64,000 nt of DNA from Xanthobacteraceae bacterium (GTDB lineage: Bacteria; Pseudomonadota; Alphaproteobacteria; Rhizobiales; Xanthobacteraceae). The DNA is taken from assembly GCA_019745775.1 (NCBI GenBank), contig JAIESR010000006.1, positions 310,001 to 374,000 of the forward strand. Direction: 5' to 3'. Of this stretch, positions 1-10,159 are shown piece after piece (within the stretch, counting starts at the first letter, position 1; every line of letters starts with the position of its first letter). Both the position numbers and the translations under genes were made by a program. The notes beneath the pieces are model-generated. The model ran no database searches, was not told the origin of the DNA, and saw only the letters and a program-made list of their open reading frames with translations.

Positions 1-1
1 C

Positions 2-61
2 TACCAGCGCGGATTGCAGATCAATGCGGACCTGAGCGGGCTCGCCATCACGATCCGGTAG
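2..61 (+). CDS. possible 3' end of a gene cut by the window start
   Basis: An open frame enters from the left edge and stops with TAG at 59-61, giving a C-terminal tail that ends LSGLAITIR. Twenty codons are too few to identify a family. The opposite strand is also open here, with a stop at the very first bases, so either strand could carry the real gene. This is only a possible partial gene. Confidence 0.2.
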   Translation, partial: YQRGLQINADLSGLAITIR

Positions 62-103
62 CACGTCGAACAAGGCGGCACGCGGAGCCGTGTCGTCGAG
101 GTT

Positions 104-388
104 CGCAGGGTGGGTCAGCCTTACTGCGTCAGAAAATTCCGCGCTCGCGTCTGGTGCCCTCTCCCCTTGCGGGAGAGGGCGACTCCGGCCGTGCAGCAAA
201 TTCACTTGGGTGAGGGGTTTCTTCGCAGAGCTTCTTGCGAAGCGACCCCCTCACCCATTCGAATATGCTGATATACCGCGATGCCCTCTCCCGCGAGGGG
301 AGAGGGCGGCATCGACAACCATCGCGGCGCGCGGAGAGGTTGTCGTGTATCGCCGATTTCTGACGCAGCAAGACTCACCCACCCTGCG
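104..388. repeat. MITE-like element with 32-bp terminal inverted repeats
   Basis: Bases 104-135 and 357-388 form inverted repeats that match at about 29 of 32 positions. Between them lie further palindromes of the CCCTCTCC...GGAGAGGG type (about 157-180 and 281-307) and an internal inverted pair built on the sequence GTGAGGGG. There is no coding capacity beyond shadow frames. The architecture is that of a small non-autonomous mobile or REP-like element. No clear target duplication was found, so the exact ends are uncertain. It fills the gap between the left edge and the cupin gene. Confidence 0.65.
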
Positions 389-403
389 CTCCTGCGTGCA
401 GCC

Positions 404-910
404 TCAGGCCGCGGCCTCGAACCTGTCGCGCTTGATCTTCGAGAGGTCCTGGCCCTCGATGCGGATCAGCTTGGTGTCGCCCGCGCGGCGCGGCGAATGC
501 AGCACGCCTTCGTTGTAGACGTACGCGGTGCCGGGCGTCAGCGCGTAGGTCTTGACCTTGGCGACCTTGCCGGGCGCGCCGGCCTGCGGCTTCTCGAGCA
601 GCCGCCAGTCGGTCATCTCGGTGACGCCCGCGACCTGGCCGTAGACCGCCCAGCTCGGGCCGTGATCGTGCGGGTTCGAGTTCTTCTCGCCCTTGTAGAC
701 ATGGGCGAGGATGCAGAACTTGAGGTCCGGGTCCTCGTAGAGGATCTTGCGGTCGTCGTTGTTGTCCGGTCCAAGATGGCGGGCGGCAAAATCCGGATCG
801 GCGCAGGCGCGCTCGGTGAATTGGCGCACGCGCTCGCGGCCGGCGGGCCCGGGGTCCTTCAGCAGCGCGGCGCGGCAGTCGGCGGCGAATTGTTCGAGGG
901 TGTAGGCCAC
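404..910 (-). CDS. cupin protein, cysteine dioxygenase-like
   Basis: A 168-residue protein. The start is a GTG preceded by a strong AGGAGGAGA site at normal spacing; an upstream extension has no such site. The central stretch has the cupin metal-binding motif NPHDHGPSWAV followed by an acidic stretch (VTEMTDW), and a second cupin motif ends GVLHSPRR. This pattern matches bacterial thiol dioxygenase-like cupins, which bind one iron and oxidise small thiols such as cysteine or 3-mercaptopropionate. The substrate cannot be told from sequence. It is probably cytoplasmic, as no signal peptide is seen. The gene is monocistronic, with the MITE-like repeat just downstream. Confidence 0.7.
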   Translation of the reverse strand: MAYTLEQFAADCRAALLKDPGPAGRERVRQFTERACADPDFAARHLGPDNNDDRKILYEDPDLKFCILAHVYKGEKNSNPHDHGPSWAVYGQVAGVTEMTDWRLLEKPQAGAPGKVAKVKTYALTPGTAYVYNEGVLHSPRRAGDTKLIRIEGQDLSKIKRDRFEAAA

Positions 911-1147
911 GGCGATGTCTCCTCCTGATGGCGCGGATTGGGAAGCGGGAATTGTAGCGCGGGGCAGGGGACAGCGGAATGCGGGAATCCGGGGTCGGGA
1001 CCGGCGGCTCCCGGTCTTTCGCTTGAACTTGTCGTAGGCGTAGCGGCACTGCTCCAGCGGGTTGCCGTGGTGGCGGATGGATGAGGCGTCAGAGCCCGAT
1101 GCGGCGAGCAAACGCCGGATTTCACGAAAGGCTCAATTGGGCTATGC

Positions 1148-1795
1148 TTGGTGCGGCAATGTCCCAACGCGGAGGCCCAGGGGAGACGGACGGTGCCGGT
1201 ACGGACATTTGTGACCAATTTCAAGTTGACGAATCTCGCCCTCCCGCGACGGCAGGCGGAGTTGCCTTGCGAAGCCGGCATTGACGGTGTGCAGCTCAAG
1301 AAATTCAAATTCAAGATCGTCGGCGCCAATGCAGTCGAGTTTCCGGGGCCGCCTGCTGATCCCGTGACGTGGCTCGACGGTGAAGGCTGGGCGGTGTCGG
1401 ACAATGTTCCCGGCACCAACGAGCCGTCAGGCTTCAGGCGCGAGGACGCATTCGAAACCCTCCACGTCGAATACTTGGCGCCTGTTTGGTGCAAGTGCGA
1501 CCAAGGTACCAAGAAGCGCCTGTTCAAGCTGACGGTCGACTATGAACTGGCTGAGAACAGAGAGCCGAAGTTCGGTCTCCTCGAGATGCAGGATGAGAAT
1601 ACGCCGGTGCCAAGGCAGGATCGGCAGCTGCGGCCCGAGCTGTCGGAGGGCCTTGTGGACAATAGCGGGCGCGGTGAGCATTCCGTCACCGTCGACACGC
1701 GCGCGTTCCTGCCGTGCCCCTGCTCGGAAGTGAATCCGTGCTTCGTGAATTTTACGTTGGAGTACGACTACATCTCGCAAGTCATTCCGGATTAG
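1148..1795 (+). CDS. hypothetical protein, Cys-containing
   Basis: A 215-residue frame with sound codon use but no family I recognise. The C-terminal half has several cysteines (WCKCDQ, LPCPCSEVNPC), which could bind metal or form disulphides, and many beta-type segments. No signal peptide or membrane segment is clear. The start is uncertain: the first in-frame start at 1148 has no obvious ribosome site and the conserved part may begin later. It stands alone, with its promoter region between it and the divergent cupin gene. Confidence 0.5.
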   Translation: MVRQCPNAEAQGRRTVPVRTFVTNFKLTNLALPRRQAELPCEAGIDGVQLKKFKFKIVGANAVEFPGPPADPVTWLDGEGWAVSDNVPGTNEPSGFRREDAFETLHVEYLAPVWCKCDQGTKKRLFKLTVDYELAENREPKFGLLEMQDENTPVPRQDRQLRPELSEGLVDNSGRGEHSVTVDTRAFLPCPCSEVNPCFVNFTLEYDYISQVIPD

Positions 1796-1936
1796 TGATC
1801 GAACTGGAATTACGAATTACGGGAAGTACGGTAGCGGCTTGCCCTTTTGCCACCGATGACCTGACCTCACCACAATGGCTTGCCTCGATGGCGTCGCCCG
1901 CATCCTCGCGCGTAACTTTCGGCCCGAACACCCCGC

Positions 1937-2119
1937 TCAATCCTTGCGCTTGGTCGGGTCCGCTGCCTTCGACACGTCGCGATGGGCGGTGGATGTGGAA
2001 GAAGCCTCCCGCCTTGGCAGGAACCGCCCGGAACGCTCTTCGCGTGTGCCGTGAAGCGCCTTGTAGGCGGCCCTTTTGAGGGCTGCTTCGATCTTCGTAG
2101 CGTCCGGTTTCTCGCTCAT
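1937..2119 (-). CDS. small hypothetical protein
   Basis: A 60-residue, highly charged protein starting MSEKPDATKIEAALKRAAYK and ending in a basic tail. A second in-frame ATG lies five codons upstream, so the start is uncertain. The N-terminal half looks helical and amphipathic; the rest is probably disordered. Small proteins of this style, with an AALKRAAYKALHGT-like helix, occur in rhizobial genomes without known function. No RNA-binding or membrane motif is visible. Assignment as a real gene is moderate. Confidence 0.45.
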   Translation of the reverse strand: MSEKPDATKIEAALKRAAYKALHGTREERSGRFLPRREASSTSTAHRDVSKAADPTKRKD

Positions 2120-2205
2120 GATCGTTTCCATGAATCCAGAAGGATAAAACCGCCTTCGCGACTCTGCATTATGTTGACGGCGCAAACTGCCAGTATAGTT
2201 CCCGG

Positions 2206-2328
2206 CTACTTCCGCTCCACCATCGCGGTGACGTCGACCTCGATCAGCATCTCCGGATAGGCGAGCCCGCTGATGCCGAGCAGCGTGTTGGCGGGGAAGG
2301 TGACGTCGCCCCAGGCATAGCACAGCCG
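2206..2328 (-). pseudogene. 3' remnant of a RidA (YjgF) family gene
   Basis: About 38 codons read FPANTLLGISGLAYPEM then LIEVDVTAMVE, the C-terminal signature of RidA/Rid-family enamine deaminases, which remove reactive 2-aminoacrylate-type imines. The homology ends abruptly at about 2330, next to the stop codon of the Imm11-like gene. No RidA N-terminus is found upstream, where the immunity gene now sits. The fragment is therefore a truncated remnant. Its frame is intact up to the stop, which suggests a fairly recent event. Confidence 0.7.
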
Positions 2329-2333
2329 GCCAT

Positions 2334-3029
2334 TCAATATTTCGAACCACCAAAAAAGAACATTCCCTTCATGCCAGCCGCCTTGCAAGCGAGCTTGAAC
2401 TCTTCGTCGCCTACGACGTAAAAAGGGGAATACCTCAAGAGGAACACATGATGCGGTCCGACCGCACCTTCATTGAACGCAAAGAAACCGGCTCCGTATT
2501 GGTAAAATTTTTGCCCCCTATCATCGGTGCTGATCATTATGTCTCTTGATTTTTCTTCGTCGACCGCGTCGATGACGCGCACAACATCACAAAGCCAGCG
2601 GTCAGGGCAATTCGTTCCGTCTGGCAGTTTCACCTTACATCTCAAAAAATCGAATGCTCCCGCATCATATCGTTCAAGAAACGATTTCATTCGCTCGGAG
2701 ACGAACCAGTAGTAACGATAATCCCAAAAGTCTCGTTCGGCTCGCCGCCCTATGAAATGGAAAGTCGGTGGCTCTACAGAATGCCGAAACCCACGCCCCC
2801 CTTCCTTCGGCAGATCAAACGTGGGGGGAGTGGCTTCTGCAAAGGCGCGGTCGTTCAATAGTCGATATGGGAAATCACCCGCCCATGCGGGTTCGATAAT
2901 GTAGAACTTCCGCTGGTGTCTTCTCGGAGCACGCGCGGTCTCGGACGCAGCTTTCGGCGACGCGCGCGTCGTGCGAGCTTCGTCAGTCCTGGCGGTGCGC
3001 CTTGCTACCTTCGATTTGGTTTGGGTCAT
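2334..3029 (-). CDS. Imm11-like (DUF1629) immunity protein
   Basis: A 231-residue protein. Residues 1-40 are basic and Ala/Thr-rich and probably disordered; the rest matches the Imm11/DUF1629 layout, with VSERMKSFLERYDAGAFDF, then VVRVIDAVDEEKS, then HHVFLLRYSPFYVVGDEEF and a closing AAGMKGMFF. Members are usually antidotes to polymorphic toxins. No toxin gene lies beside it, so it appears to be an orphan. Base composition is visibly more AT-rich than in its neighbours, and its 3' end abuts a truncated RidA fragment. Both facts point to recent acquisition. Family assignment is by pattern, without a search. Confidence 0.65.
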   Translation of the reverse strand: MTQTKSKVARRTARTDEARTTRASPKAASETARAPRRHQRKFYIIEPAWAGDFPYRLLNDRAFAEATPPTFDLPKEGGRGFRHSVEPPTFHFIGRRAERDFWDYRYYWFVSERMKSFLERYDAGAFDFLRCKVKLPDGTNCPDRWLCDVVRVIDAVDEEKSRDIMISTDDRGQKFYQYGAGFFAFNEGAVGPHHVFLLRYSPFYVVGDEEFKLACKAAGMKGMFFFGGSKY

Positions 3030-3127
3030 CGGAAATCACAATCCACCGATATGAATGACAAACAAAAAGGGCGGGTTGGCCATCGGCCAGCCCGCCCCAT
3101 ATTGTCATGAAGTGAGGGCGCGGCCCA

Positions 3128-5351
<2,224 letters not shown>

Positions 5352-5393
5352 TATTGCGTTCCGATGGCGCTTGCATGCGACTGGAATCCAAAA

Positions 5394-5786
5394 TCAGCGG
5401 GCGATGCCGTAGCCGAAGACACAGAGGATCGCGCCGACCGCAACCCAGACGATGCCGCCGATGGTGAGGCCATGCTTGTGCTTGAGCACGCGGCGGCCGA
5501 TGCGCTCGGTGCCCTGCGGGGCGATGATGCGCACGGCGCCGCCGATCAGGGCGAGCCAGCCGAGGATGGTGATGATGACCGGCCAGTCGGCGCGCCACAC
5601 ATTATGGGTGAGCACGATCGCGAGCCCAGCTGTCATGGTGAGGACGCCGGAGAGGTAGATCAGCGCCCGGCTGCGCAGGAACTCGTCCGCCAGCATGCGG
5701 TAGACCGCGCCGTTGACGAAAATGCCGATGCCGACCGCGAGCAGCAGCGGGCCGATAAGCTTCGCAAGGAAGATGGAGTTGGCCAT
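5394..5786 (-). CDS. small four-helix membrane protein under a TPP riboswitch
   Basis: A 130-residue protein with four hydrophobic segments, at about residues 8-28 (FLAKLIGPLLLAVGIGIFV), 42-60, 68-86 and 108-127, so an inner-membrane protein. A positively charged loop (RIGRRVLKHKHG) lies before the last helix. I do not recognise a named family. A TPP riboswitch sits directly upstream and thiC follows on the same strand about 180 bp downstream. This suggests a role tied to thiamine or its pyrimidine precursor, perhaps transport, but that is inference. ATG 5786 lies just past the aptamer, as expected for translational control. Confidence 0.75.
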   Translation of the reverse strand: MANSIFLAKLIGPLLLAVGIGIFVNGAVYRMLADEFLRSRALIYLSGVLTMTAGLAIVLTHNVWRADWPVIITILGWLALIGGAVRIIAPQGTERIGRRVLKHKHGLTIGGIVWVAVGAILCVFGYGIAR

Positions 5787-5792
5787 GGTCCT

Positions 5793-5886
5793 GTCCCTTC
5801 GCCGGTACGAACCGGATCAGGTTCAAAGGGTGTTCGCGCGGGATCAGCGCGATCTCAGCCGGCTCCGGCCGGCACCCCTCGGAACG
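5793..5886 (-). promoter_or_regulatory. TPP riboswitch (THI element)
   Basis: On the minus strand the leader reads GGGGTGCC, a stem, GGCTGAGAT, a variable hairpin, then ACCCTTTGAACCTGATC and GGTTCGTACCGGCGAAGGGA. These are the conserved parts of the thiamine pyrophosphate aptamer in the right order. It ends about 7 bases before the ATG of the small membrane protein, so ligand binding probably hides that ribosome site. thiC has no aptamer of its own, so it is probably controlled through this leader. Confidence 0.95.
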
Positions 5887-6035
5887 ATCCTAATGTAGGC
5901 CCGTGAAATTGCCTGTCAATTGGCTGTCACATGGGAGTTTTCCACCCGCGCGCCGCACGCCGTTGTCCGCCACCCCGAAAACGCCGACAATGCGCGTGAG
6001 GAGACGTGCGGACGGTAAGGGGCTGGCCGAAAGTC

Positions 6036-6467
6036 ATGCGCGGGCGTTGCTTGATGGTGTTCTGCGGCGCCACGCTTTACGGCGTTGTCGCCATTTCGCT
6101 GGGCGGCTGCTCGGGGATCGGCATGATCGAGCCGCCGCCGCGGGTCGTCAGCCTGCCGCCGTCGGAGATGGCTCTCCAAAAGAGCCTCAAGATCCTCGCC
6201 GATATGGTGAAGTGGCCCGGCATGCCGGAGGCGTCGCCGGTGCGGCAGGCGCATCCGCTCGCGCCGGCCGACTGGATGCTGTGCGTGCAGAGCACGGCGC
6301 GCGACCTTTCGCCGATCTACGCGGCGTTCTTCAACGGCAACACCATGGTCCACTATCGCATCGCGGTCGAAGTCGACGAATGCGGCCGCACGCCCTATGC
6401 GCCGGTGCCGGCCTATGTCGAACCGCCGCCGCCGCTCGAGACGATCCGCGCCAGGCGCCTGCGTTAG
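6036..6467 (+). CDS. putative lipoprotein, hypothetical
   Basis: The predicted protein starts MRGRCLMVF and has a hydrophobic N-terminus ending LGGCSG, which fits a lipobox with lipidation at the Cys. An alternative start lies ten codons upstream at 6006. The mature part has no family I know; it contains a WMLCVQSTARDLSPIYAAFF segment, then VHYRIAVEVDECGRTPYAPV and a proline-rich tail. The pattern suggests a small periplasmic, membrane-anchored protein. It is transcribed divergently from the riboswitch-controlled gene. Confidence 0.6.
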   Translation: MRGRCLMVFCGATLYGVVAISLGGCSGIGMIEPPPRVVSLPPSEMALQKSLKILADMVKWPGMPEASPVRQAHPLAPADWMLCVQSTARDLSPIYAAFFNGNTMVHYRIAVEVDECGRTPYAPVPAYVEPPPPLETIRARRLR

Positions 6468-6493
6468 TGCGGGATGCCCGATCCGGTCTGGCG

Positions 6494-6805
6494 TTACTCA
6501 GTCACCGCTTCGGTGACGGCAACCTGCGCCGCCGGAATTGACGGTGCCACCAGGAATGGCCCGACCGTTTCGAGCCTCGGACTCAGGATACCGATGCTCG
6601 GGCCTTTCAGGAGAAACTCCGGTGTCAGCCAGGGTGTTGTCTCAAGGTGAGGGACCGGTGCGAGCGGCAGCGCTCCCCAGTACTGAACTTGTGATCGCGG
6701 CTCCTGGACCCGCAGGCCGACAGTGGAGTCGGTTCCGACAGCGGGGTTGACGTGCGGGACCATGAAGGTGCCCGCCAGCATCAGCGCGAACAGTCCTTTG
6801 CTCAT
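6494..6805 (-). CDS. small secreted hypothetical protein
   Basis: A 103-residue protein with an N-terminal signal-like segment (MSKGLFALMLAGTFMVPHV). ATG 6805 follows a clear GAGGAGG ribosome site. The mature part is rich in Pro, Leu and Val with no known motif. It is last in a run of minus-strand small genes behind hsp20 and could be part of that unit, although about 120 bp separate it from the previous gene. Confidence 0.5.
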   Translation of the reverse strand: MSKGLFALMLAGTFMVPHVNPAVGTDSTVGLRVQEPRSQVQYWGALPLAPVPHLETTPWLTPEFLLKGPSIGILSPRLETVGPFLVAPSIPAAQVAVTEAVTE

Positions 6806-6929
6806 GATCGTTCCTCCTCAAACGCGGCTCGGCGCATGGTCTTGGCGCGTGTCTTGGATGGCGCAGGTTCGCGCCTACGCCGCTCGCTGAACGCGCCTTC
6901 CTCCAGAAGGTTCCGCGCGCCGCGGCTGC

Positions 6930-7274
6930 CTATTGCAAGGGCGTGCCGGTGCCGCTCTCGCCGGTCCGGCGATTGCGGGCGAGCACGCGGCGGCGGTGCT
7001 TCGGCCCATAGTGGCGCAGCCCATAGGCTTGCTTATCGAGCATCCGAAGCGCCTCCATGATGTCGTCGAAGCGTACTGGAGCGCCGCGCGGGCTGGCACG
7101 AAGGTCAGGCGCCGCCTCGATGGCGCAGGCATCCGACGCCCACGCGGCGAGAATGGCGCGCTTCTCGTTGAGTGTCAGGTCGGGATCGCTCACCACGTCC
7201 GACGGGTGGTCGAATGCCTGCGCCGGGTGCAAGAGTTGGTCGAGCTCGAAGCTCGCTTTCAGTCTGTCGTTCAT
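6930..7274 (-). CDS. conserved hypothetical protein of the hsp20 cluster
   Basis: A 114-residue soluble protein. ATG 7274 follows AGGGAGAAAGG at good spacing, so longer upstream starts are rejected. The segment DLTLNEKRAILAAWASDACA followed by a region ending PVRFDDIMEALRMLD is typical of short proteins that recur in rhizobial genomes beside stress genes; their function is unknown. The C-terminus is basic (GPKHRRRVLARNRR). It is probably co-transcribed with the genes at 7286-7644. Confidence 0.65.
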   Translation of the reverse strand: MNDRLKASFELDQLLHPAQAFDHPSDVVSDPDLTLNEKRAILAAWASDACAIEAAPDLRASPRGAPVRFDDIMEALRMLDKQAYGLRHYGPKHRRRVLARNRRTGESGTGTPLQ

Positions 7275-7285
7275 GTCCTTTCTCC

Positions 7286-7519
7286 CTAAGACAGGTTCGA
7301 GTTTCTCCGGTGTCGTCCTACGCGTGGCTCCGCCCGCCAGAGCCACGACGGCCTCGTCTCGATCCGGACGCCGTCAACCAGCGGCCGCGCCGCCATCGGA
7401 CACGATGGTGGCGGCGTCGGGTCGCCGCCGGACGGCCCAAATCGTCTGCGGCGATAGTCCGCGAGCGATATCACCTTGGCGTCCTCTCGCCCGGGGGCGT
7501 GGGCGGATGCAACTGCCAT
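7286..7519 (-). CDS. small basic hypothetical protein (ISLADYRRRR type)
   Basis: A 77-residue protein with the N-terminal segment AKVISLADYRRRRFG, a short motif seen in many small alphaproteobacterial proteins of unknown role. ATG 7519 has GGGGAG upstream. The rest is proline- and arginine-rich and probably disordered. It lies 11 bp upstream of the next gene and 14 bp downstream of the tiny membrane-peptide gene, which supports one operon. Confidence 0.5.
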   Translation of the reverse strand: MAVASAHAPGREDAKVISLADYRRRRFGPSGGDPTPPPSCPMAARPLVDGVRIETRPSWLWRAEPRVGRHRRNSNLS

Positions 7520-7533
7520 TGGCGCGCTCCCCG

Positions 7534-7644
7534 CTAATGGATGGTCACGATCCAGACGATGGTCGCGAAGCTGAGCGCGAGCATCAGCCAGTCGAACATC
7601 GTTGATCCGCGGCCACGAACTGACCTTTGAACATATTCGTCCAT
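7534..7644 (-). CDS. 36-residue single-helix membrane peptide
   Basis: A very short frame, ATG at 7644 after GGGAG, ending TAG. It has an 18-residue polar, basic N-terminus and then one hydrophobic helix (WLMLALSFATIVWIVTIH) running to the end. Spacing to the genes on both sides is tight and on the same strand. It looks like a small stress-linked membrane peptide, but nothing in the sequence gives its function. Confidence 0.5.
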   Translation of the reverse strand: MDEYVQRSVRGRGSTMFDWLMLALSFATIVWIVTIH

Positions 7645-7752
7645 CACTCACTCCCTGCGGCATCCGAGCGCCGGCACCAGTCTCCCGACCCGCGCGCGGC
7701 AGGGCGTGCCGCGCGGGTGCGGTTTGCATCTCGCCGATCGGCGCTTCGCCGG

Positions 7753-8217
7753 TCAGGCCGCGCTGTGACGCGCGAGTTTGCGGTTGTCGTTGCCGGCGCC
7801 GTCGATCCCAATCGCGATCCGGCGCGGCTTCATCGCTTCCGGCACCTCGCGGGCGAGCTCGATCCGCAGCAGGCCGTTATCGAATGAAGCCCCCTTCACC
7901 TCGACATGGTCCGCGAGGTTGAATACCCGACGGAACGGCCGGGCTGAGATGCCCTGGTACAGGTATTGACGACCGTCTTTCTCGCCCGGACGGCCCTCCA
8001 CCGTGAGCACGTTCTGCTCGGCGGTAATGGTGATCTCGTCGGGGGAGAAGCCGGCCAGCGCCAGGGTGATCTGATAGTGGTCCTCGCTCGACCGTTCGAT
8101 GTTGTAGGGCGGATAATGCTCCTGGCCCGTCAAGCGCACCGATTCGTCGATGAGATTGAAAAGGCGATCGAAGCCGATCGTCGACCGCCACAGGGGGGTA
8201 AGATCGTAGGCACTCAT
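7753..8217 (-). CDS. small heat-shock protein, Hsp20 family
   Basis: A 154-residue ATP-independent chaperone that binds unfolding proteins. The alpha-crystallin domain covers about residues 35-130: YNIERSSEDHYQITLALAGF, then the ITAEQNVLTVEGR strand pair and the F-x-L-A-D-H-V segment, with GLLRIEL near the end. A short C-terminal tail follows. ATG 8217 has GGAGGA upstream, which is masked in a ROSE-like hairpin. It heads a minus-strand group of small genes and is preceded by a heat-shock sigma promoter. Close to the IbpA/HspA types of bradyrhizobia. Confidence 0.9.
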   Translation of the reverse strand: MSAYDLTPLWRSTIGFDRLFNLIDESVRLTGQEHYPPYNIERSSEDHYQITLALAGFSPDEITITAEQNVLTVEGRPGEKDGRQYLYQGISARPFRRVFNLADHVEVKGASFDNGLLRIELAREVPEAMKPRRIAIGIDGAGNDNRKLARHSAA

Positions 8218-8325
8218 AGCCACATCCTCCATCGAGCAACATGGGTACGAGCAGCGCCGGACACCGCGCCCGGCGCCGTCTCCCCGGGTCCCGGAGCGGG
8301 CACCCGGCGCCGCGCAACGCGCGAC
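8218..8325 (-). promoter_or_regulatory. ROSE-like RNA thermometer in the hsp20 leader
   Basis: The roughly 105-nt leader is very GC-rich with nested hairpins (core GGCGCCGGG...), and ends with TTGCTCGATGGAGGATGTGG before the ATG. The TTGCTC stretch can pair with the GGAGGA ribosome site, the key feature of ROSE thermometers on rhizobial hsp20 genes. This is judged by eye; a covariance search would settle it. Confidence 0.65.
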
Positions 8326-8331
8326 GGAAAA

Positions 8332-8361
8332 TAAATTAGAAAGGGCCTCCTGTTTTTCAAG
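8332..8361 (-). promoter_or_regulatory. heat-shock sigma (RpoH) promoter of hsp20
   Basis: On the minus strand a CTTGAA -35 is followed after 16-18 bases by CTAATTTA, close to the alphaproteobacterial RpoH consensus (CTTG-N17/18-CYTATNT). It lies at the start of the hsp20 leader, so transcription and translation would both respond to heat. Confidence 0.6.
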
Positions 8362-8473
8362 AGGGGCCGCGGTACTGCGGCAAGTCCCTGACCGGTGTGG
8401 CAAAATGCCATTGTCGGGCCGCCCAAAAACGCCGAAACTCCCTCAAAACAAAGACCATCAGGGAGGTAGGGCC

Positions 8474-9966
8474 ATGACCAATCCGGACAACGGACATCCG
8501 TTCGACCGCCGCCTGTTTCTCGCCGGCGGCGCCGCGCTGACGCTGATCGGTGCGCCGAACGCCGCGAACGCGCAGCAGGGTGGGGGCGGCGGCAAGCCGG
8601 CGGCATTGGACAAGCGGCTGCGGCAGATCCTCGCCGAGTTCGTGGTCGGCTTCGATATCCGGCAGGTGCCGCCGCAGGTGATCGAGCGCGCGCGCGTCGC
8701 ACTGATCGATACCATCGGCGTCGCGGTCGCCGGCAGCCACGAGGAGGTCGCGCACATCGTCGCCGAGATGGTAAAGGCGGAAGGCTCGGCGCCGCAATGC
8801 ACGGTCATCGGCCAGTCGCTGCGCGCCTCGCCGCAGCTCGCGGCGCTGGCCAACGGCGTCGCCAACCATGCGATGGACTACGACTTCACTTCCTCAACGG
8901 CCAGTCGGTGGCGGCGGTCATCCCGGCGCTGCTGCCGGTCGCGGAAGCGACCAAGGCAACGCCGGCCGACGTGCTCGGCGCCTTCATCGCCGGCTGCGAG
9001 GTCGCGGCGCGCCTCAACCGCTCGAGCCTGCGGATGGGCAATGACGGCGGCTGGCACATCACCGGCGTCGTCGGGGTGATCGCCACCACCGCGGCCTGCT
9101 GCAAGCTCCTGAAGCTGCCGGTCGAGCAGGTCGCTCAAGCCCTCGGCATCTCGGTCTCGCTGGCGTCGGGCATCGCCGTCAACTACGGCACCATGACCAA
9201 GCCGCTGCATTGCGGCAACGCGGCGCGTAACGGCGTGATGGCGGCGCTGCTCGCGAGCAAGGGCTTCACCTCGCACGCCGCGGCGTTCGAGGGCAACAAC
9301 GGCTTCTACCCGAGCTTCGGCCGCGCGCTGCCGACCGATTTTGCGCCGTTCAAGGATATCGGCCGGCGCTGGGACCTGATCGAGATCGGCTTCCAGACCA
9401 AGTACTACCCTTGCGGCGGGCGTGGCCATACCGCGATCGAAGCGGCGCTGATGCTGCGCGACAGGATCGGTGCAGCGCGGCTCGGCGAGATCGCCAACAT
9501 CCACTGCCTGGTGTCGAAATCGAGCGCGGCGCGCATCAACACCAACTATCCCGGCGACGTCGAGGCGGCGAAGTTTTCCGCCGCCTATGTGATCGCCTAT
9601 TCGCTGGTGCACGGCATTCCGAAGATCAAGGCGTTCACGCCGGAGGCGTTGAAAGAGCCACGCACGATCGCGATGGCCAAGCTCGTCACCGCCGGCGCCG
9701 ATCCGCAGCTCAGCGATGCGTTCGGCGAGAGCCCGGCGATCCTGAAGATCACGCTCAAGGGCGGCGAGACCTTCGAACAGCGGCGCGACTACGCCACGGG
9801 ATCGGCAAAGATCCCGCTGACGCCGGCGCAGCTCCAGGAAAAATTCATGGACTGCGCCACCCAGACCGTGAGCGCCGATACCGCCAAGAAGCTGTTCGCG
9901 TTCGTGAACACCTTCGAGAAGCAGGAGAGCTTCGGCGAGTTCTGGACGCTCATCCGCAAGGCGTGA
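8474..9966 (+). pseudogene. MmgE/PrpD family protein with Tat leader, frameshifted
   Basis: The 5' part starts at ATG 8474 after GGGAGG and has a twin-arginine-like leader (DRRLFLAGG, then a hydrophobic run ending ANAQ). It reads through ANGVANHAMDYDFT, then shifts frame near 8891; the other frame carries on with NGQSVAAVIPALLPVAE to a stop at 9966. The paralogue at 15594 reads through the same place, so one base is missing here. MmgE/PrpD proteins include 2-methylcitrate dehydratase and are normally cytoplasmic; the Tat leader is unusual. Whether the frameshift is real or a sequencing error cannot be decided from this sequence. If repaired, the protein would be about 497 residues. Confidence 0.8.
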
Positions 9967-10159
9967 GAGCGCGATGGTGCCACGACGGCATCAGGCTCCC
10001 TCTCCCCGGAGGGGAGAAGGCCACGCAGGACAGGTGCTGAAGCTTGCGCTCGACGGCAAGAAGGCGAAGTGAAGCGATCATGGAGAGTCACGTCATGCCT
10101 GACGATGCCGGATCGGTCGATCGCGGGATGCTCGGCGGCGGCGCGCCGGCGACGCTCGG

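Noticed and set aside
911-1111. N-terminal extension of the cupin gene
   Set aside because: The GTG at 910 has a strong ribosome site; upstream codons do not resemble the family.
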